Notes under the pieces: generated by a model
Databases searched by the model: none
Told to the model about the DNA's origin: nothing
The model's input: only the letters and a program-made list of their open reading frames with translations
Position numbers and translations under genes: made by a program
From: Drechslerella dactyloides
Lineage: Eukaryota; Ascomycota; Orbiliomycetes; Orbiliales; Orbiliaceae
NCBI GenBank assembly: GCA_020064725.1
Contig: JAGTWJ010000010.1
Location: 682,001 to 746,000, forward strand
Direction of reading: 5' to 3'
Length of the DNA stretch: 64,000 bases
Shown: positions 59,950 through 64,000 of the stretch, one piece after another
Layout of the letters: every line of letters begins with the position of its first letter
Numbering within the stretch: the first letter of the stretch is position 1

Positions 59950-61297
59950 GTGACCGATACTTTCCACGCTCTGCTTTACGACGTACGACCGAATCATGAA
60001 TAACGAGATTGTCGTCTAAAATAGTAGACATGCAACGCGCTGGAAGAGGGTATTTTGTCGAGGTGAAAGCAAGGTACGATAAAACATAGAAAAGACTAAA
60101 AAAAAGATATTGCTCTGGTGTCAGCATCGCTGGATGTTTCCTTTTCTTTCATCACGTTTCTCTATCCAATGTTTGCATATTGCACGTCTTCTTTCGTTTT
60201 CTTGTTCCTTTCACAAGGTACTGTCTGGCACATTTCCTCATGATTTAAGGTTTTTGGCCGGGCGTACAGTGGGGGTTATAGAGGCGTAACGGATGGCTGC
60301 TTTCTGTATCGTTTTCATCTTTTCTCACTGTAACATTCATCCTTGTTGTTTCTGTCTCTTTTTCTGTTTCTGTTTTGAAAGAGCGGTGAAGCATGATCGG
60401 AGTTTTGAGGCGGTGGACTTTATCCTTATGCATAGCATCGGCGTTCGCTGAGGGAGATGGGAGGGTGGGTTGTACTGCTCTGCCTGTTGTCAAAGAAAGA
60501 CCTCTATGCATGCATGTACGTTAACGTTTTCGCGGAATGTGGTTGTTTTCTATTTCCATTGTTTTTTTCTTCCAGCTACGTAGGCGCGGTTGCGCAATCT
60601 GATAGCATTAGTAGCATAGCTGTTATAATTGTTCCTATCTCTTTATCCCTATAATCTTCCACATTCAGTAGACAAGTAAAGCTCGTGTATGGTTCGGATG
60701 AATGCTCCTATGGTGCATTGTCGTCATAACTCCATCTTCATTAACTGGCGCAATTATTCGCAGGGTAAGGGATCGACGACGCTTGAAACAAAGTCGTGAA
60801 AATTTAAGTGAGCGAGTGAAGCATTGATATCAAATGCTAGAAATACCCTCCTCAAATACATCGACAGAGAAATCCTATTAACAAACTCCAACGCCAGTAA
60901 TAGGTATGGTATGACTAACTAAGGCTAACTAAAATCATCGAATCAGCGCAAAAAAATAGATTTCCAGGATGAATAGCAACTGTTTCCACACCGGGGACAG
61001 GTGAATATTCGAGTAACACCTTCCTCGAGTTCAGTCATGTACGCATGCGCCGCGATCTATAGATCTATCGTGAGAACATAGCTTTGCTCGGGCGCTCTCC
61101 GCATATAAACGTCAAGTAGAGGTTTTGCTCAAAGAAAACAACTGAATTCCCACACGCAATACAAAAAAGGACATAGAAGAGGAAATAGCACTATCTGCCC
61201 AGCGCCGTTAATCGATTCAGCACTAGGCCGCATGCATCCAGCGTAGAATTTCTACACGCTAGGCTGCACTTTATTTCCTCCGCCATACGTACGCGCG
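59950..61297. other. convergent 3' intergenic region
   Basis: Between the RRM-protein stop and the PMP3 stop, 1.35 kb. T-rich stretches fit 3' UTRs. No frame, RNA gene or repeat is supported. Confidence 0.5.
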
Positions 61298-61792
61298 TCA
61301 CGCCTCGTCACGCTGACTGTACAGCGTCTCGTACCCCTTCACGCCACCACTATTGATACGGTCCGAGTACACGCCCGGCGCATCCTCCGTCGGCAGGATA
61401 CCCGCCAGCGCGGCCTCGCGACGTTCGTAGAAGACGTACATGAGGTAGAAGGCGTGGATGTGGCCCGGGAAGTAGCCGAGGATCGTGAGGCAGATGTCTA
61501 AATTTCAAAACCACGTTAGTTATTATTCTCAGCGGTGATGTTGGTGGGCGGGTTAATTTATAATTTATGATATGTACGTACTGATGAGGAAGTCTGGGCC
61601 GCAGCCGGCGAGGATTAGGACGCCGAGTGGCGGGACTATATTTCACGACCACGCGTTAGCCATATACTCTTCAAGTTATAGATGTACTTCAAAAATCACT
61701 GAGGAGGCTGGAATGAAGAATGAACAGATGGAGGACTGGCACTCACGGAAAAGGGTAATAATGATAACAACGAGGACCGAAATAACCTCCAT
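61298..61792 (-). CDS. PMP3: Pmp3/UPF0057-family plasma-membrane proteolipid
   Basis: Small two-helix membrane proteolipid; in yeast loss of Pmp3 hyperpolarises the plasma membrane and causes cation sensitivity. Three exons, 61792-61747, 61635-61582 and 61497-61298 (300 nt, 99 residues). The first helix is ISVLVVIIITLFLPPLGVL, the family signature GCGPDFLINICLTILGYFPGHIHAFYL covers the loop and second helix. A hydrophilic tail of about 45 residues follows (YERREAA, APGVYSDRINSGG). Yeast Pmp3 lacks this tail, but members with a similar tail are common in filamentous fungi, so it is not a fusion. The second exon is 54 nt. Both introns have GT-AG ends and the sum is in frame. Confidence 0.92.
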
Positions 61793-62767
61793 GAATAGTG
61801 TATATTTGTAAAGTAGTCTTTCGGTAGAATGTCTTGTTTTGTATGTTCGATTTAGATGAACCGAATTTAAAATGTAGATATTAATTGTAAATGTCTGATG
61901 TTTAAATTTCTTGGAGCGAAAAGCCAAGTCCGTCCTCGACCAGGTGCGCGGCCTTATATACATCATGACCACATCCCGATAACGCCACCCGCATGTGTCC
62001 AGGGCCTTCGAATTACGTACGTTTCCCTCGTATCCTTCCAGAAGATTACAAGCATCAGGCGCTGCGGAACGTAACCACGGACCATCGGATCCGCGGCGGA
62101 CCTGCGGGAAGCGTTCTAGTCCGCCTGCCAAGTTGACGTCAGGGCAAGGGTATAGTGGGATGACACGCGTAAGGAACGAAGCCAAGACGAGCGAATCGGA
62201 AGCCTCGGCACAGCCTCGTGTGGCGGGTGATGTGGCGAGTGCGGGAACCGATTCGGTCATGTCTCCGGACTATCGCGAAGCCAGGTTGGCATGTGCGAGA
62301 TTCCGATCTTCATTATTGGAGAAAAGTTGAGCTTTTCTCGTACTCTGGGCCACTAGGCACAAATTGATCAATTGAAGGTTGACACAGAATATAATTGCGC
62401 AGTCTAATGATGCCAAAGTTGCAAAGTCAACTTCCGAAACTGGCGTACCAACAGCCAGCTATGATATCGACAGGACCAATTGAATTCCGAATCCGAATCC
62501 CCGAGCCCCGGCAAAGGCTAAACAAAAAAGTCCCACAAAGCAACCGCACCCAATGAACATAGCGACAGAATCAACAGTAAAGAGGGCTATTGAATCCTAG
62601 ACACCTCGATCTCGCATAAGGGTTATCACAAAGCCGAACGCAAGGAGGAATTCCAACCTCCATAACCTCAACGCACACGCTAAAAAGCCAACAAGGAAAT
62701 GGACCTGTCCATCAAAAGCCCATTCCATGCCCTAAAAGTGTATGTCACCTGTCAGCTCTGAGACTTT
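61793..62767. other. intergenic / PMP3 promoter
   Basis: About 975 bases upstream of PMP3 and downstream of the partial hypothetical gene. AT-rich near the PMP3 start. No supported gene. Confidence 0.45.
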
Positions 62768-64000
62768 TTACATGGCAATGGGGCCATGGTATAAACGAAA
62801 CCCACAGTCGTCGTAGGATTCCTCGAGAAGTTTGTCTTGCATAGACTCGCGGTACGTCGTATTTAGCCAAAGGATGACATGCGCCTCGTTAAACTGCGTC
62901 TCGTACATCCGTCGCATCTCCTCGAGATCCTTGTCAACTTTGACTTCCGCTTCCTCGGCCTCGCTTTCAATCGGACTCCATGCCACAGGCTCCTGGCGGT
63001 GGTCTTCTTCCAACGACTCGATAAACTTCTTTCTCCCTTCTCGGTCGTGGACGCGATAGTATTCTTCTTGTTGTCGCTCCGTCAAAAAGGTGTACCAAGG
63101 AGTCGGTCCCAGGGATTTTATGCACAACCGTGGCGTCTTTGATCTCGGCGGGGTGTCCCACGGACGAACGTTGAGGTTTGGACGTTGATTCCGATTCATG
63201 CTCATCTCGTTGGCGATGTTTTGCATTGTTCGATCGTACATTCGAGCCACACTGGCAATGTAAGCGCTGTGCGTATTGTCAAATCCTAACCATGGAGAAC
63301 TCGTGAGGAGTGAAGCAGCAAGGGTCGGGAAACCATGGCCCTCGTTGGCGATATCGCTGTTATCGGATGCGACTTCTTCTTTGGCGGGTAGCGGAAGGTA
63401 CAAGCGAGCTGTGATGGACTCATGCAGCCCGATCTTGGAAGAGCCTATATTCAGATTATACTCTCCGGTAATGGTTACGGCGATGCGCCCGTCGTTGCTT
63501 TGGGAAACGGTGTCAGCCAGTGGGATGTCTCCCTTGAAGCAATTCTCCTCAGGATCCCATTCGAGCCACGGAGTGTCTCCAGTAACGGTATAGCCGGGAA
63601 AGGTCATTGCTCTCGACGGACTTAGGTGAGGGTGCCAGATATCAGGCATAATTGTGCAACGATAGACGCCATCGCTACCCATTGAAAGTGAGGGAGTAGC
63701 CATAACCTGTGGGGGGTATTGGCGCGTCATGAACATGCCGCTTGACAAGAGCGAACACGTCAGTAGGTACATGTTGCGTCCCTCTACCTGATCCGACGCC
63801 GCAGGAGCATGGATCTGGATTGCGCCTGGCTTGAACGAATAGGGAGCACACCGGAGGACGTTCTGCGTCTCGACAAATCTGAACAGGTCGATTCCGTAGT
63901 CGGACCAGATATGCTCAACGTCCTCGTCGGTGCATTCCAGGTTTGTGATAAGATCCGAAACAAACTGGCAAGGCTCTACCCAAACATCTGTCCAGCCAAT
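62768..64000 (-). CDS. hypothetical protein, 5' end beyond window
   Basis: An uninterrupted minus-strand frame of 410 codons plus stop, still open at the window edge, so the N-terminus is missing. It begins (in view) with WTDVWVEPCQFVSDLITNLEC and contains VEHIWSDYGIDLFRFVETQ, GVYRCTIMPDIWHPHLSP, ITGEYNLNIGSSKIGLHES, and a charged C-terminal part with a likely helix (DKDLEEMRRMYETQFNEAHV). The ending is GFRLYHGPIAM. It has a globular composition without low-complexity stretches. I do not recognise the family and propose no function. The long, clean frame makes a real gene very likely. Confidence 0.8.
   Translation of the reverse strand: MGWTDVWVEPCQFVSDLITNLECTDEDVEHIWSDYGIDLFRFVETQNVLRCAPYSFKPGAIQIHAPAASDQVEGRNMYLLTCSLLSSGMFMTRQYPPQVMATPSLSMGSDGVYRCTIMPDIWHPHLSPSRAMTFPGYTVTGDTPWLEWDPEENCFKGDIPLADTVSQSNDGRIAVTITGEYNLNIGSSKIGLHESITARLYLPLPAKEEVASDNSDIANEGHGFPTLAASLLTSSPWLGFDNTHSAYIASVARMYDRTMQNIANEMSMNRNQRPNLNVRPWDTPPRSKTPRLCIKSLGPTPWYTFLTERQQEEYYRVHDREGRKKFIESLEEDHRQEPVAWSPIESEAEEAEVKVDKDLEEMRRMYETQFNEAHVILWLNTTYRESMQDKLLEESYDDCGFRLYHGPIAM

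Noticed and set aside
61298..61500. PMP3 C-terminal tail as a gene fusion
   Set aside because: Similar hydrophilic tails occur in filamentous-fungal members of this family, so nothing unusual is needed.
1..64000. CRISPR arrays, bacterial operons, riboswitches
   Set aside because: The window is eukaryotic with spliced genes; no regularly spaced repeats or bacterial signals were seen.

Overview
The window is nuclear DNA of a filamentous ascomycete (Pezizomycotina; I cannot fix the class). The evidence is a set of orthologues with fungal architecture (AdoMet decarboxylase, Oxa1, Taf11, Mim1, Shp1/p47, Hat2, Xrn1, Spc3, Pmp3), many short introns (about 55-110 bp, GTRNGT donors, CTAAC/CTGAC-like branch sites, YAG acceptors), and dense genes on both strands with no operon logic. 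Exon models below were joined by hand from splice consensus, reading-frame continuity and family similarity. Wherever I give a spliced length, the exon sum is divisible by three.

Layout. Positions 1600-4485 hold a malic enzyme (+). Positions 5162-5956 hold a low-complexity hypothetical protein (-), 7122-8401 GTP cyclohydrolase I (-), and 9619-11146 S-adenosylmethionine decarboxylase (-). Positions 13948-17138 hold a 1045-residue disordered protein with repeated acidic-phenylalanine motifs (+). Positions 17487-19106 hold the mitochondrial insertase Oxa1 (-) and 19460-20415 TAF11 (-), which is divergent from a 595-residue unknown protein at 20752-22539 (+). MIM1 (23054-23575, -) is divergent from the Cdc48 cofactor SHP1/p47 (24252-25849, +). 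HAT2 (26224-27987, -) is divergent from XRN1 (28601-33152, +). SPC3 (33896-34820, -) and an ACT-domain protein (35636-37140, -) close the first core block.

From about 37.1 to 55.2 kb the window is gene-poor, lower in GC and rich in stop codons. It has short inverted repeats and degenerate sequence that looks like mobile-element debris. Inside this island are one convincing gene, a secreted cysteine-rich protein (46099-46998) with a TATA box, signal peptide and Kex2-type site, plus one plausible hypothetical gene (50838-51464, -) and a broken coiled-coil locus (about 51910-52735, +). Core genes resume with a 1400-residue three-RRM protein (55269-59949, +), a Pmp3-family proteolipid (61298-61792, -) and a hypothetical gene cut by the window end (62768-64000, -).

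The genes do not form one pathway. Three encode mitochondrial biogenesis or targeting functions (Oxa1, Mim1, possibly others), two encode RNA-handling proteins (Xrn1, the RRM protein), and two encode chromatin or transcription proteins (Hat2, TAF11). The two observations I rate highest are the malic enzyme ending in a canonical peroxisomal SKL tripeptide, supplied by a tiny last exon whose preceding intron, if retained, would remove it, and the effector-like duplicated cysteine-rich secreted protein in the AT-richer island.
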